A stretch of DNA of 54,976 bases from Owenweeksia sp. TMED14 (GTDB lineage: Bacteria; Bacteroidota; Bacteroidia; Flavobacteriales; Schleiferiaceae), in contig CATIRS010000049.1 of the NCBI GenBank assembly GCA_949529985.1, positions 182,367-237,342 on the forward strand. The letters run 5' to 3'. The position numbers and the translations under genes are program-made. Under the pieces are notes generated by a model, which did no database searches, was not told where the DNA came from, and was given only the letters and a program-made list of their open reading frames with translations. Below are positions 7,765 through 16,753 of the stretch, one piece after another (the stretch's first letter is position 1; every line of letters starts with the position of its first letter).

Positions 7765-9843
7765 ATGAAAAATTTCATCACCTTATTATCTCTAGCAGTT
7801 TCAACTATTATGGTTAACGCCCAAGAAATTAAAAATGAAATGCAGAAAATGTCACCTGAAAAACTCTGGGAGCTTGGCCGTGTTAGTTTGGACCATACTT
7901 CAAATGGTTATGCTCTTTATGGAGTAACACATTACAATCTTGACGAAAATGTAGGAAGTAGAGATTTATTCTTAGTAGATGTTCATAATGATAAAATATC
8001 TAGACTTACTAATTCATCAAATAGCAAACAATCAGGGTTTTTAATTAGAGGAGGCCGAAGTTATTGTTACATCGAGAAAGGTCAATTATATATAGCTACA
8101 GTCAATCCTTCAAAAACAGAATTACCTAGAAAACTAACATCTATAAAAGGTGGCATTAATAATGCTAAAATTAAAGAGTTAAACGACGGTAGACTTATTC
8201 TAACTTTTTCCTGTAGGGTAAAAATAGACCAAAGCCCTTTAGAACGACACCCTGATAAACCAAAAGCAGAATATTCAGTACATGATGATTTAATGTACAG
8301 GCATTGGGATAAATGGACGGATTATAGTTATAACCATATTGTTTTTTCCTTAATTGATCCAAATAACAAAACACCCACTTCAAAATATACCGACATAATG
8401 GAAGGTGAGAGATTTCATTCTCCAATGCCCCCTTTCGGCGGATCAGAAAGTTTTGACATAAGCCATGACGGCAGATTCATAGTTTATGCAAGCAAGAAGT
8501 TAATTGGAAAAGATTTCACCATTCATACAGATTCAAAACTTTATTTATATGATCGTGACTCTAAAAGGACGAGCGTTTTAAATGGTCTTGATGGGTATGA
8601 TAACAATCCTCAGTTTTCTCCTGATGGTCAAAATATAGCATTTACAGCTATGCCTGAAGATGGGTATGAAAGCGATGTGAATCAGCTTTATATCTTACCG
8701 TTAGATCAGTCTGGGGAAAGACGAACTCTAAGCCCAATTATTCCTGCAGAATACATTAATAGTTATAGCTGGTTAGATAATAAGACTATTATATACAACG
8801 AGACAACAGAGGCTACACAGCAACTTCGTCGATTTGAGTTAATATCCGGAAAAAATGGACTTGCTGCAAAAAGATTAAAAAACCTGACCGAAGGTGATTT
8901 TAATTACGGAAATTTTGGCCTTAGTGATAATATGATCATTGTCGAACGTCAAGATCACAATAATGCAAATGAGCTTTTCAAAATCCCTTCAAATAAAATT
9001 GGTTCTCCTGTCGCAATAACTAAAGAAAATAAAAATATCTATGATTCAATACAAATTGGAAATATTGAAAAACGTTGGATACCAACCAGTGATGGTGGCA
9101 AAATGCTTACTTGGGTTTTCTTTCCTCCAAATTTTGATAAGACAAAAAAATATCCAACACTTCTTTATTGTCAAGGAGGTCCCCAGGCAGCAATAAGCTC
9201 TTTTTACAGCTTCAGATGGAATTTTCAATTAATGGCTGCTAAAGGGTATATAGTTGTAGCACCAAATAGGCACGGCGTTCCTGGGTTTGGAAAGGAATGG
9301 AATGAGCAAATATCGCAAGATTGGGGAGGTCAGGCAATGAATGATTATTTAACAGCAATAGACACACTGTCGAAAGAAACATATGTAGATGAAGATCGAC
9401 TTGGAGCTGTAGGTGCAAGCTATGGCGGATACTCAGTCTACATGTTAGCAGGGATTCATCAAAATAGATTCAAAGCACTTATATCGCATTGCGGATTATT
9501 CAATATGGAGAGTTGGTATCTTACCACCGAAGAAATGTTTTTTGCAAATAAAGATGTTGGCGGTCCTTATTGGCAAGCAGATGTACCTAAGGCTTATACA
9601 GACTTTAATCCTAGAAATTTCGTACAAAACTGGACTGCCCCAATATTAGTTATTCATGGAGGAAATGATTTCCGCGTTCCTGTAAATCAAGGAATGGAGG
9701 CTTATCAAGCAGCTCAACTCCGAGGAATCCCCTCCAGGTTTCTACATTTTCAAAATGAAGGTCACTGGATTCTTAATCCACAAAATGGACTAGTCTGGCA
9801 CAGTGAGTTTTTTGCTTGGTTGGATAAATGGCTAAAAGATTAA
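7765..9843 (+). CDS. Exported S9 family peptidase (dipeptidyl/acylaminoacyl peptidase type)
   Basis: A 692-residue serine peptidase with a signal peptide (ending near VNAQ, residue 20), so it should act in the periplasm or outside the cell. The N-terminal two thirds hold propeller repeats (for example NPQFSPDGQNIAFTA) and the C-terminal 270 residues are the alpha/beta hydrolase domain. The catalytic triad is visible: Ser552 in GASYGGY, Asp635 in HGGNDFRVP and His667 in NEGHWI. The family removes dipeptides or acyl-amino acids from short peptides. It likely belongs to the same transcription unit as the small DUF4286-like gene upstream. The exact substrate is unknown. Confidence 0.92.
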   Translation: MKNFITLLSLAVSTIMVNAQEIKNEMQKMSPEKLWELGRVSLDHTSNGYALYGVTHYNLDENVGSRDLFLVDVHNDKISRLTNSSNSKQSGFLIRGGRSYCYIEKGQLYIATVNPSKTELPRKLTSIKGGINNAKIKELNDGRLILTFSCRVKIDQSPLERHPDKPKAEYSVHDDLMYRHWDKWTDYSYNHIVFSLIDPNNKTPTSKYTDIMEGERFHSPMPPFGGSESFDISHDGRFIVYASKKLIGKDFTIHTDSKLYLYDRDSKRTSVLNGLDGYDNNPQFSPDGQNIAFTAMPEDGYESDVNQLYILPLDQSGERRTLSPIIPAEYINSYSWLDNKTIIYNETTEATQQLRRFELISGKNGLAAKRLKNLTEGDFNYGNFGLSDNMIIVERQDHNNANELFKIPSNKIGSPVAITKENKNIYDSIQIGNIEKRWIPTSDGGKMLTWVFFPPNFDKTKKYPTLLYCQGGPQAAISSFYSFRWNFQLMAAKGYIVVAPNRHGVPGFGKEWNEQISQDWGGQAMNDYLTAIDTLSKETYVDEDRLGAVGASYGGYSVYMLAGIHQNRFKALISHCGLFNMESWYLTTEEMFFANKDVGGPYWQADVPKAYTDFNPRNFVQNWTAPILVIHGGNDFRVPVNQGMEAYQAAQLRGIPSRFLHFQNEGHWILNPQNGLVWHSEFFAWLDKWLKD

Positions 9844-9888
9844 GTTTAATACCAGCAGCGTTATCAAAGAGCCTTTTAATTATACTTA

Positions 9889-11127
9889 ATGGAGCAAATT
9901 CCTTTTAAAACCGGCATTCTAGAAAATGGTCTTCGATGGATACACCAAGAGGTGAGATCTACAACAGGTCATATCGGCTTATTAATACAAGTAGGATCTA
10001 GAGATGAAAACCCAGAAGAGGAAGGGTTGGCTCATTTTATTGAGCATCTACTTTTTAAAGGAACAAAAAAGCGCAAAGCATACCATATAATATCTAGGAT
10101 AGAAGATGTTGGTGGAGAACTTAATGCATATACGGGGAAAGAAGAAACCACTTTATACGCTAGTTTTTTACTTGAACACTATGAACGTTCCATGGAATTA
10201 ATTTTTGATATAATACAAAATGCCACATTCCCAGAAAGAGAAATACCCAAGGAAAAAGAAGTTGTTCTAGATGAGATAGATTCATATCGAGATAGCCCAT
10301 CAGAGTTAATCTTTGATGATTTTGATTCTTTATTATATCCCAAACATTCTCTCGGTAGAAATATTCTTGGAACTGAAAAAACCGTGCAAAGCTTTACCCG
10401 AGAGCAGGTATTAGATTTTGCTAAGAGAAACTACACACCTGAAAGAGCCGTATTATCGTCTGTTGGAGGAATTAACTCCGTTGGATTTGAACGCTTAGCT
10501 AAAAAGTATGCGGCAAATTGGACAGGGATCTCTATTTCAAATATTCAAACAACTCCCAAAGTGGCAGCAGGTCAAAGAAAACACATTAAGAAAGAGATCC
10601 ATCAAAGTCATCTTATACTTGGAGGCGAAGGTATTTCTATCCATGACAAGAACTATACTGCTTTAGTCCTTTTAAACAATCTCTTAGGGGGGCCGGCTAT
10701 GAATTCTCGTCTAAATCTGAACATTAGAGAACGTTATGGAATTGCATACCAAATTGAGAGTTTTACAAACTCATATAATGACTCAGGAATATGGGGGGTA
10801 TATGCTGGTACTGACACTGACACAATCGATCGATGTCAAACATTAATAATCAAAGAATTGAATCTCTTAAGAGAAAAAAAATTGGGCATATTGCAATTTA
10901 GTAAAGCAAAGACGCAACTTCTTGGTCAAATGGCATTAGCACAAGAAAATAATGTTAACATGATGACTTCCCTGGGGAAATCGATGCTTATTTTTAATAG
11001 AGTTGACACTTTTCAAGAAATTATTCGCAAAGTAGATTCTCTGAAAATTATCCAAATTCAAGATCTAGCACAACAAGTTTTTTCAAAAAATAAAATAAGC
11101 GAGCTTCGTTATATTCCAATAGATTAA
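9889..11127 (+). CDS. M16 family zinc peptidase
   Basis: A 412-residue peptidase of the pitrilysin/mitochondrial processing peptidase family. The inverted zinc motif HFIEH occupies residues 49-53 and the third ligand is the glutamate near 129 (VVLDEIDS). The second half is the inactive partner-like domain (from HLILGGEGISI, with MNSRLNLNIRERYGIAY, residues about 275-295). No signal peptide is seen, so it is probably cytoplasmic and processes short peptides. It lies between the S9 peptidase (45 bases upstream) and a methyltransferase (13 bases downstream). Confidence 0.92.
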   Translation: MEQIPFKTGILENGLRWIHQEVRSTTGHIGLLIQVGSRDENPEEEGLAHFIEHLLFKGTKKRKAYHIISRIEDVGGELNAYTGKEETTLYASFLLEHYERSMELIFDIIQNATFPEREIPKEKEVVLDEIDSYRDSPSELIFDDFDSLLYPKHSLGRNILGTEKTVQSFTREQVLDFAKRNYTPERAVLSSVGGINSVGFERLAKKYAANWTGISISNIQTTPKVAAGQRKHIKKEIHQSHLILGGEGISIHDKNYTALVLLNNLLGGPAMNSRLNLNIRERYGIAYQIESFTNSYNDSGIWGVYAGTDTDTIDRCQTLIIKELNLLREKKLGILQFSKAKTQLLGQMALAQENNVNMMTSLGKSMLIFNRVDTFQEIIRKVDSLKIIQIQDLAQQVFSKNKISELRYIPID

Positions 11128-11140
11128 ACAGAACCATACT

Positions 11141-11779
11141 ATGCAATTCCTTCCAGAAGAAATAGACAAATACGCAGGTAACCATACAACCCCCCAAAAT
11201 GATTTATTGAATTTAATTGAACGTGAAACATGGCAAGAGGTATTAATGCCTCGAATGCTAAGTGGACATCAACAAGGGAGATTTCTCAGCCTAATATCAC
11301 ACTTAATGAATCCCCGAAGGATTCTCGAAATAGGCACGTATACAGGTTATTCTGCCATCTGCCTGGCAGAAGGCTTATCAGAAAATGGTTCTCTGCACAC
11401 CATAGACATTAATGGTGAATTAAAGTCTAGAGTTTCAAGTTACCTTGAAAAAGCTAACTTATCCAATAGTGTAAAGTTGCATATCGGAAATGCAAAAAAT
11501 ATTATTCCAATTATAGATGAAAAGTGGGATATCGTATTTATTGATGCAGACAAGGAGAACTATTGTACTTATTTTGATTTAGTAATTGAAAAAATGGAAG
11601 TTGGAGGAATTATTATCGCCGACAATGTACTTTGGAGCGGAAAAGTACTGGACCCAAATGAAAAAGACGATGAAACAATTGGATTAGACAACTATAATAA
11701 AAAAATCGCTGAAGATAATAGAGTTGAAAATCAACTATTACCAATTCGAGATGGCCTAATGATAGCCAGAAGAATTTAA
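11141..11779 (+). CDS. O-methyltransferase, class I SAM-dependent (caffeoyl-CoA OMT-like)
   Basis: A 212-residue methyltransferase of the Methyltransf_3 family. SAM-binding motif I reads ILEIGTYTGYSAICLAEGL (residues about 63-81), followed by HTIDINGE, WDIVFIDADKENY and GGIIIADNVLWSGKV, which carries the metal-binding Asp-Asn typical of catechol/caffeoyl-CoA methyltransferases. The natural substrate in bacteria is usually unknown. It follows the M16 peptidase closely and converges with kdsB, leaving 4 bases between the two stop codons. Confidence 0.9.
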   Translation: MQFLPEEIDKYAGNHTTPQNDLLNLIERETWQEVLMPRMLSGHQQGRFLSLISHLMNPRRILEIGTYTGYSAICLAEGLSENGSLHTIDINGELKSRVSSYLEKANLSNSVKLHIGNAKNIIPIIDEKWDIVFIDADKENYCTYFDLVIEKMEVGGIIIADNVLWSGKVLDPNEKDDETIGLDNYNKKIAEDNRVENQLLPIRDGLMIARRI

Positions 11780-11783
11780 AATT

Positions 11784-12494
11784 TTACAAATCTCTTCTAA
11801 ATCCTTTTCTTATACTTTTCAAATCTTCCAGTGTGTCAACCCCAACACCTCCTTCAGGGACTATCGAAGAGTAAATTTCATAACCATTTTCCTTCCAACG
11901 AAGTTGTTCAAGTCTTTCTCTTTTTTCACCATCTGTCCGTTTTAATAATACCAATTTCGAAAGAATCGATGCGTTAAAGCCATACATTCCGATATGTCTA
12001 TATTTCTTAAAAGAAAAGTTAGCCGTAGTCCTACTAAATTCTTGGCACATCCCATCAGGAGATCTATCCACAAAACAATTATTACCGGAAATTAAATCTT
12101 CTTGTGAAATTGAAGTCACCAGTGTACCGATTTTCACAGATTCTCGCTTCATCAAAAGTAATAAAACATTTATATCATGATCAGAAACCAAAGGTTCGTC
12201 TCCTTGAATATTCAAAATTATTTCAGGACGAATCTTTAACTTCAATAATGCTTCGTGAACTCGGGCCGTTCCATTTTCGGAGGCAGAAGAAGTCATAATA
12301 GCATCCCCACCTGCCTTATGAACAACATCGAAAATCCTCTGATCATCAGTCGCCACATAAGTGGGTAGAACTCTACTGACAATCTCCCAAACCCTTATTA
12401 TCATTGGTTTTCCATTTATATCCATTAATGGCTTCCCAGGAAGTCTTGTGCTACCATATCGAGCAGGTATAATTGCAATAGCAGAGTTTTTCAT
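11784..12494 (-). CDS. kdsB: 3-deoxy-manno-octulosonate cytidylyltransferase
   Basis: A 236-residue enzyme that activates Kdo with CTP to CMP-Kdo for attachment to lipid A. The N-terminus AIIPARYGSTRLPGKPL is the family signature, followed by NIQGDEPLV near residue 96 and RRIGMYGF-like KYRHIGMYGF. Length matches family members. It shares this region with waaA, the transferase that uses CMP-Kdo, although the two are separated by three other genes. A 72-base gap separates it from the upstream T9SS protein gene on the same strand; I see no convincing promoter or terminator in it. Confidence 0.95.
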   Translation of the reverse strand: MKNSAIAIIPARYGSTRLPGKPLMDINGKPMIIRVWEIVSRVLPTYVATDDQRIFDVVHKAGGDAIMTSSASENGTARVHEALLKLKIRPEIILNIQGDEPLVSDHDINVLLLLMKRESVKIGTLVTSISQEDLISGNNCFVDRSPDGMCQEFSRTTANFSFKKYRHIGMYGFNASILSKLVLLKRTDGEKRERLEQLRWKENGYEIYSSIVPEGGVGVDTLEDLKSIRKGFRRDL

Positions 12495-12566
12495 GTATTA
12501 TTATAAAATTTACATAAACCAAAGCACAAATATTCACATCAGGCCTGAGCAATTTTAATTTATCTA

Positions 12567-14699
12567 TTAAGAAGTAATCAAAATTATTTTTTCAGCCAGT
12601 ATATTTTTTTTTTCAATTATTTCAGATTGATCCTTACTGAATATTGCTTGAATTAAATACTGTCCAGCAGGCATATGACCATACCATAAATAAACCTCGT
12701 TACGACCAAAATCGACTTGACGAATATCCACCTTTATAATCTCTCCGGCATTATTTACCAAACGCACAAATACAAAACCATTATAAGGAGCATCAATAGC
12801 CAGAGTAGCCTCACCAAGAGATGGATTGGGAAAAAAACTAGGAGTTAAAATATTAGTGTAAGGCACGTAAAAAAAAGAACTCCAAGAACAACCTCGATCA
12901 TCAATAACTTCCAATTTAATACTGTCACCGCTGCAGAATCCATCATTAATTGAAAGACCTTCGATGTTATTCCAAAAAAATATGTAAGGAAAACTACCTC
13001 CAAAAACATTAGCCTTTAGTTTGTGATCACATCCAATCCCACTCATTTCAATTTCAACTTGAAGAATAGTAGAATCAGGACTCTTAATAAGAGTAAACCA
13101 TGTTGAATTACCTCCATTTTTCAATCCATAAAATCCAGCTGCCCATACTTTTTGAGGGTCATGATAAACTGTCTGAAGTCCAAAATAATCCCCCCATCTT
13201 TCTGGGCCACTTAATTTATTTACGACACCTTCTCCTTCTTTAAGGGTAAGTAAATCTGAATAAGAACCGTCATTGGATTGATATATTGCAGAAAATCCTG
13301 GGTATTCATTAATAGAACTGTGATTGAATCCAATTAAAATTTCATCATCACATGATTCATTACCTATGAAAACTAAATTCGGATAACCTAAGTCTCTCGA
13401 AGGGTGAGAGATTATTTTCCCAAACAAACTATCAGGCGTTTCAGGATTTTTTATTATTCCATGATAAATGGCACATCTATTTGTCAAAAAATCTCTCGTT
13501 GTACTGACCATATGAACGCGGCCATCAGGTGTCTCAATACCACCAAGCCAACGTGCATCATTAGTTGATAAATCATAAGTATTAGATGAACTGGTAGATG
13601 GTTGCTTTGCATCTGGTGGGACACCATAAGGAAGAGTGGCGGATAGCATATCAATATTATAACTATGACTACCGCCTATATTAGAATCAGATCGAGTTAA
13701 AAAAAAGACAGTATCATTTTCAATAGAAAAGTTTCGATTGGAGGCAAACATAGCCTTTGAAGCATGGCCATTCCAGCCATTTACAGCAACAAGATTCCTA
13801 ATCCATTGACCATTGTATTTGATTCCATGATGCAGTTCAGACGGAAGAACTGGAAGGCCACTAAAACCAGCATTCTTATCCATCTCCCAAACTACAGTTC
13901 CGTCAAAACCCAACTGCCAACTAACGTCAGGGATAATTAGATTTATTGACATTATCAGCTTACTGTCAGTCAATGATATACTTGGAAAATCACTCCATCT
14001 ATTATTGTTTAATGGATTCCCAGGTAGGGTATAAAGATGCCATCCTTCAGCTGGATCATTAGATTCACTAAAGCAAACCACTATCTTGCTCAAAGCCGGT
14101 GTATTACCTACAAAAAACAATAGTACCCATCTGTCTTCTAGAGGATCATAAAGTAACCTTGGATCACTCGCGCCGGCAGAAGTAGCTACTCCTGATGCCT
14201 GAATAAGTGATACAAACTGCTGGGGGAAATGAAAAGTATCTGTCTTTAAATCCCATGCCCATAAAATGGAATTTACTGCACCTAAAAGAATACTGTCGCG
14301 TGAAAATGCTACAGTATTGTCATTTGGAGTACCTCCAGCTAAGGGAACCTGAACACCATTGACGCTAAAAACACGTTTCATCCCTAGATTATCTAGAATT
14401 AGAGGGTCGTCTGCCGTAGTCTTTAAGCGTCTTGTATTCGTAAAATCATAATGAGCAGAACCATATTTCTCTTCAGCTTCCTCCTTTATTATCAATAATG
14501 AAGCTTGCTTAGAGAAAGCATCAGGAGCTTCTAAAGAGTTAATCCTAAGATCAAAATTAGCAGAAGCGCTGTTCATCTTAAAAGTTCGCACTTTCTTAAT
14601 AGCAAAATCCATAGGCTGACTAGTCACAGCAATGGTTGAAAGAAAAAAGAGAACAAAAAGAAACATATTCAACAATTTTTTCTGGATCATATCATGCAA
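12567..14699 (-). CDS. Secreted protein with T9SS C-terminal sorting domain
   Basis: A 710-residue exported protein with an N-terminal signal (hydrophobic residues about 10-26, ending near VTSQ). The middle shows repeated Asp/Ser/Gly-rich beta-type segments (for example DPRLLYDPLEDRWVLLFFVG) that suggest a beta-propeller or sandwich, but I recognise no enzyme motif. The last 85 residues, from PSFFPNPSLGEATLAID to AGQYLIQAIF, are a type A sorting domain, so it should be moved over the outer membrane by type IX secretion. The start may be the ATG at 14690 (MIQKK). It begins 11 bases after the stop of the aminotransferase gene and is probably co-transcribed with it. Its function is unknown. Confidence 0.85.
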   Translation of the reverse strand: MHDMIQKKLLNMFLFVLFFLSTIAVTSQPMDFAIKKVRTFKMNSASANFDLRINSLEAPDAFSKQASLLIIKEEAEEKYGSAHYDFTNTRRLKTTADDPLILDNLGMKRVFSVNGVQVPLAGGTPNDNTVAFSRDSILLGAVNSILWAWDLKTDTFHFPQQFVSLIQASGVATSAGASDPRLLYDPLEDRWVLLFFVGNTPALSKIVVCFSESNDPAEGWHLYTLPGNPLNNNRWSDFPSISLTDSKLIMSINLIIPDVSWQLGFDGTVVWEMDKNAGFSGLPVLPSELHHGIKYNGQWIRNLVAVNGWNGHASKAMFASNRNFSIENDTVFFLTRSDSNIGGSHSYNIDMLSATLPYGVPPDAKQPSTSSSNTYDLSTNDARWLGGIETPDGRVHMVSTTRDFLTNRCAIYHGIIKNPETPDSLFGKIISHPSRDLGYPNLVFIGNESCDDEILIGFNHSSINEYPGFSAIYQSNDGSYSDLLTLKEGEGVVNKLSGPERWGDYFGLQTVYHDPQKVWAAGFYGLKNGGNSTWFTLIKSPDSTILQVEIEMSGIGCDHKLKANVFGGSFPYIFFWNNIEGLSINDGFCSGDSIKLEVIDDRGCSWSSFFYVPYTNILTPSFFPNPSLGEATLAIDAPYNGFVFVRLVNNAGEIIKVDIRQVDFGRNEVYLWYGHMPAGQYLIQAIFSKDQSEIIEKKNILAEKIILITS

Positions 14700-14710
14700 T
14701 CTAATTGTAT

Positions 14711-15850
14711 TTATTTTGTATAAAATTCCTTTATTGAATTTACGATATAAGATTGAGTATGATCATCAAGCTCCGTATGCATCGGTAAAGAAAGCACCTC
14801 ATTCGATAATTTCTCAGAGATTGGAAATGTGCCGAATGAGTATCGATCACTCACAAAAGCTTTTTGAGAATGAAGTGGAATTGGATAATAAATCATGGTT
14901 GGGATATCAGCTTTCTTCAAAAATTTTGCCAAAGAATCACGCGAACCATCCAAAACTCTTATTGTATACTGGTGAAAAACATGAGAACTCTCATTTCTTC
15001 TTTTAGGGATTTGAATACTCTCCAAGCGATTTAAAGCTTCATCATAAAAAGTTGCTGCCTTCTGTCGAGAAATATTATATGAATCTAAGTACTTAATTTT
15101 CACTTCTAAAATCGCTGCTTGAATTGTATCTAAACGGCTATTGCAGCCTATTAAATCGTGATGATATTTAACTTTTTGACCATGATTTGATATCATACGG
15201 ATTTTCTCTGCCAATAACGCATCTTTTGTGAATATGGCACCCCCATCACCCATGCAACCTAAGTTCTTCGAAGGGAAAAAAGAGGTGCACCCTATTGTTC
15301 CGATCGTTCCTAACATTTTCATAGAGCCGTTAGTGAAATTATAAGAAGCTCCAATTGACTGTGCTGTATCCTCAATAATTGCCAGATCATATTCTGAAGC
15401 CAAAGAAAGAAGAGTCTCCATATGAACTCCTTGACCATATAAGTGAACAGGAATGATAGCTTTCGTTTTAGATGTAATTGCAGATTTAACCTGATCAATA
15501 TCCAATCCAAAAAAATCTGGATCTATATCAACGAGAACTACTTTCAAACCCAATAGAGAAATAACCTCAGCACTAGCAACGTATGTGAAAGTTGCAGTAA
15601 TAACTTCATCTCCAGGTTTCAGATCCAAAGACATCAGAGCAATTTGAAGTGCATCCGTCCCATTAGCACATGGAATTACATGCTCAATATCTAAATAAGC
15701 TCCCAATTTATTTGCAAAACTTAAAACTTCTGGCCCATTAATATAAGCCCCAGAATGGATGACTTTTAATATTGAGGAATTTAATTCATGTTGAATTTTC
15801 TCGTGCTGACCTCTAAGATCAACCATATGTATCGGTTTAGAAAAGCCCAT
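14711..15850 (-). CDS. DegT/DnrJ/EryC1/StrS family sugar aminotransferase
   Basis: A 379-residue PLP-dependent enzyme that transfers an amino group to a keto-sugar nucleotide. The PLP lysine lies in TSFFPSKNLGCMGDGGA, a block very close to that of WbpE/WlbC (UDP-2-acetamido-2-deoxy-3-keto-glucuronate aminotransferase). Other landmarks are DLRGQHEKI at the N-terminus, NGTDALQIAL, PVHLYGQ and the aspartate in EDTAQSIGA. It is flanked by kdsB two genes away and by an outer-membrane-like protein and waaA on the other strand, so it probably supplies an amino sugar for lipopolysaccharide. No sugar dehydrogenase or acetyltransferase partner is in the window. Confidence 0.9.
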   Translation of the reverse strand: MGFSKPIHMVDLRGQHEKIQHELNSSILKVIHSGAYINGPEVLSFANKLGAYLDIEHVIPCANGTDALQIALMSLDLKPGDEVITATFTYVASAEVISLLGLKVVLVDIDPDFFGLDIDQVKSAITSKTKAIIPVHLYGQGVHMETLLSLASEYDLAIIEDTAQSIGASYNFTNGSMKMLGTIGTIGCTSFFPSKNLGCMGDGGAIFTKDALLAEKIRMISNHGQKVKYHHDLIGCNSRLDTIQAAILEVKIKYLDSYNISRQKAATFYDEALNRLESIQIPKRRNESSHVFHQYTIRVLDGSRDSLAKFLKKADIPTMIYYPIPLHSQKAFVSDRYSFGTFPISEKLSNEVLSLPMHTELDDHTQSYIVNSIKEFYTK

Positions 15851-15879
15851 TGATTGAATCGTAATTAATTTGTCGCTAA

Positions 15880-15887
15880 CAAAAATA
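15880..15887 (-). promoter_or_regulatory. Possible -7 element (TATTTTTG) upstream of the aminotransferase gene
   Basis: TATTTTTG on the minus strand matches TAnnTTTG and lies 29 bases before the start codon at 15850. No well-placed TTG box is seen, so the call is weak. Confidence 0.35.
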
Positions 15888-15926
15888 CTAATTCAATAGG
15901 ATAATCGGTAGAAAGATCTTAGGTTC

Positions 15927-15934
15927 TAACTTTG
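15927..15934 (+). promoter_or_regulatory. -7 element TAACTTTG directly before the outer-membrane protein gene
   Basis: A perfect TAnnTTTG element ends 4 bases before the ATG at 15939 and 25 bases before a second in-frame ATG at 15960. If it is used, the first ATG would be at or upstream of the transcript start, which favours the second. No clear TTG box is found upstream. Confidence 0.45.
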
Positions 15935-15938
15935 CAGG

Positions 15939-16730
15939 ATGCATATTTCCTCAATAATTATGAGTTTTTTAATAATTCTCCAGTGCTATACTTCTAAGGC
16001 CGAAGGTTCTATTACGAAATTTAAATCAAAAAAAGAGATTACAGAAAAGCATTTAAATCAAGTTGGAAGTCTAATTCAAATACGTCTTGGAGTACAGCAG
16101 CCAATGGGAAATTGGTCAAATTATTATGGCTCAATATTGGATATTGGATTACAATATTCCTGGATAAATAAAGATTTATTTTATGGAATAAGTTCAACCT
16201 ATTTATATGGCGGAAATGTTAAAAAATTAGATCAGATATTAGATTATTTACTTACTGAAAGTGGTGAAATAATGAGCAATGATGGTAGTTCTCTTTCGGG
16301 ACTGCAATCAGAATTGAGAGGTGGACAACTAGGTATTCATTTTGGTTCAAGAATATCAAAATGGAGTGATGGAAATTCATGTCCTATAATTTGGTTTGAA
16401 ACGGGAATAATTCAACACAAACGAGCATTATTCTCTTCTGGAGGTGTGCCACAACTCGAACCCCCTTATAGTTATGGGCTGGATAACCTACATAGAGGTA
16501 TATATATTCAAGAAAATATAGGTTGGATGCATATTGGAAAGCATGCGCCACATTTTAAAATTGAACTACAGACATTTCAATCCATAACAAAACTAATTAG
16601 AGAATATCAATTCAATATGGGAAGCAATGAGATTGCTCCTAAATGGATATTAGACTTTGGATTAGGAATACGAACAACATGGATTCTTCCCATCCTTCAT
16701 GAAAAAAGAGATAGAAAATATTATTATTAA
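15939..16730 (+). CDS. Putative outer-membrane beta-barrel-like protein
   Basis: A 263-residue protein with a hydrophobic N-terminus consistent with a signal peptide (cleavage near TSKAEG). The mature part has alternating aromatic/hydrophobic beta-strand patterns (ILDIGLQYSWI, QLGIHFGSRI, WILDFGLGIRTTWILP) that look like a small outer-membrane barrel. I do not recognise a named family. It precedes waaA by 23 bases, and the two are probably co-transcribed. The promoter position suggests that translation may start at the ATG at 15960, giving a shorter signal. Confidence 0.65.
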   Translation: MHISSIIMSFLIILQCYTSKAEGSITKFKSKKEITEKHLNQVGSLIQIRLGVQQPMGNWSNYYGSILDIGLQYSWINKDLFYGISSTYLYGGNVKKLDQILDYLLTESGEIMSNDGSSLSGLQSELRGGQLGIHFGSRISKWSDGNSCPIIWFETGIIQHKRALFSSGGVPQLEPPYSYGLDNLHRGIYIQENIGWMHIGKHAPHFKIELQTFQSITKLIREYQFNMGSNEIAPKWILDFGLGIRTTWILPILHEKRDRKYYY

Positions 16731-16753
16731 ACCAGTGATACATTCAACTAGAA

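Noticed and set aside
14632-15006. Open frame of 124 codons on the plus strand
   Set aside because: It lies antisense to the ends of the aminotransferase and T9SS cargo genes, both of which have strong protein evidence; no family match or promoter.
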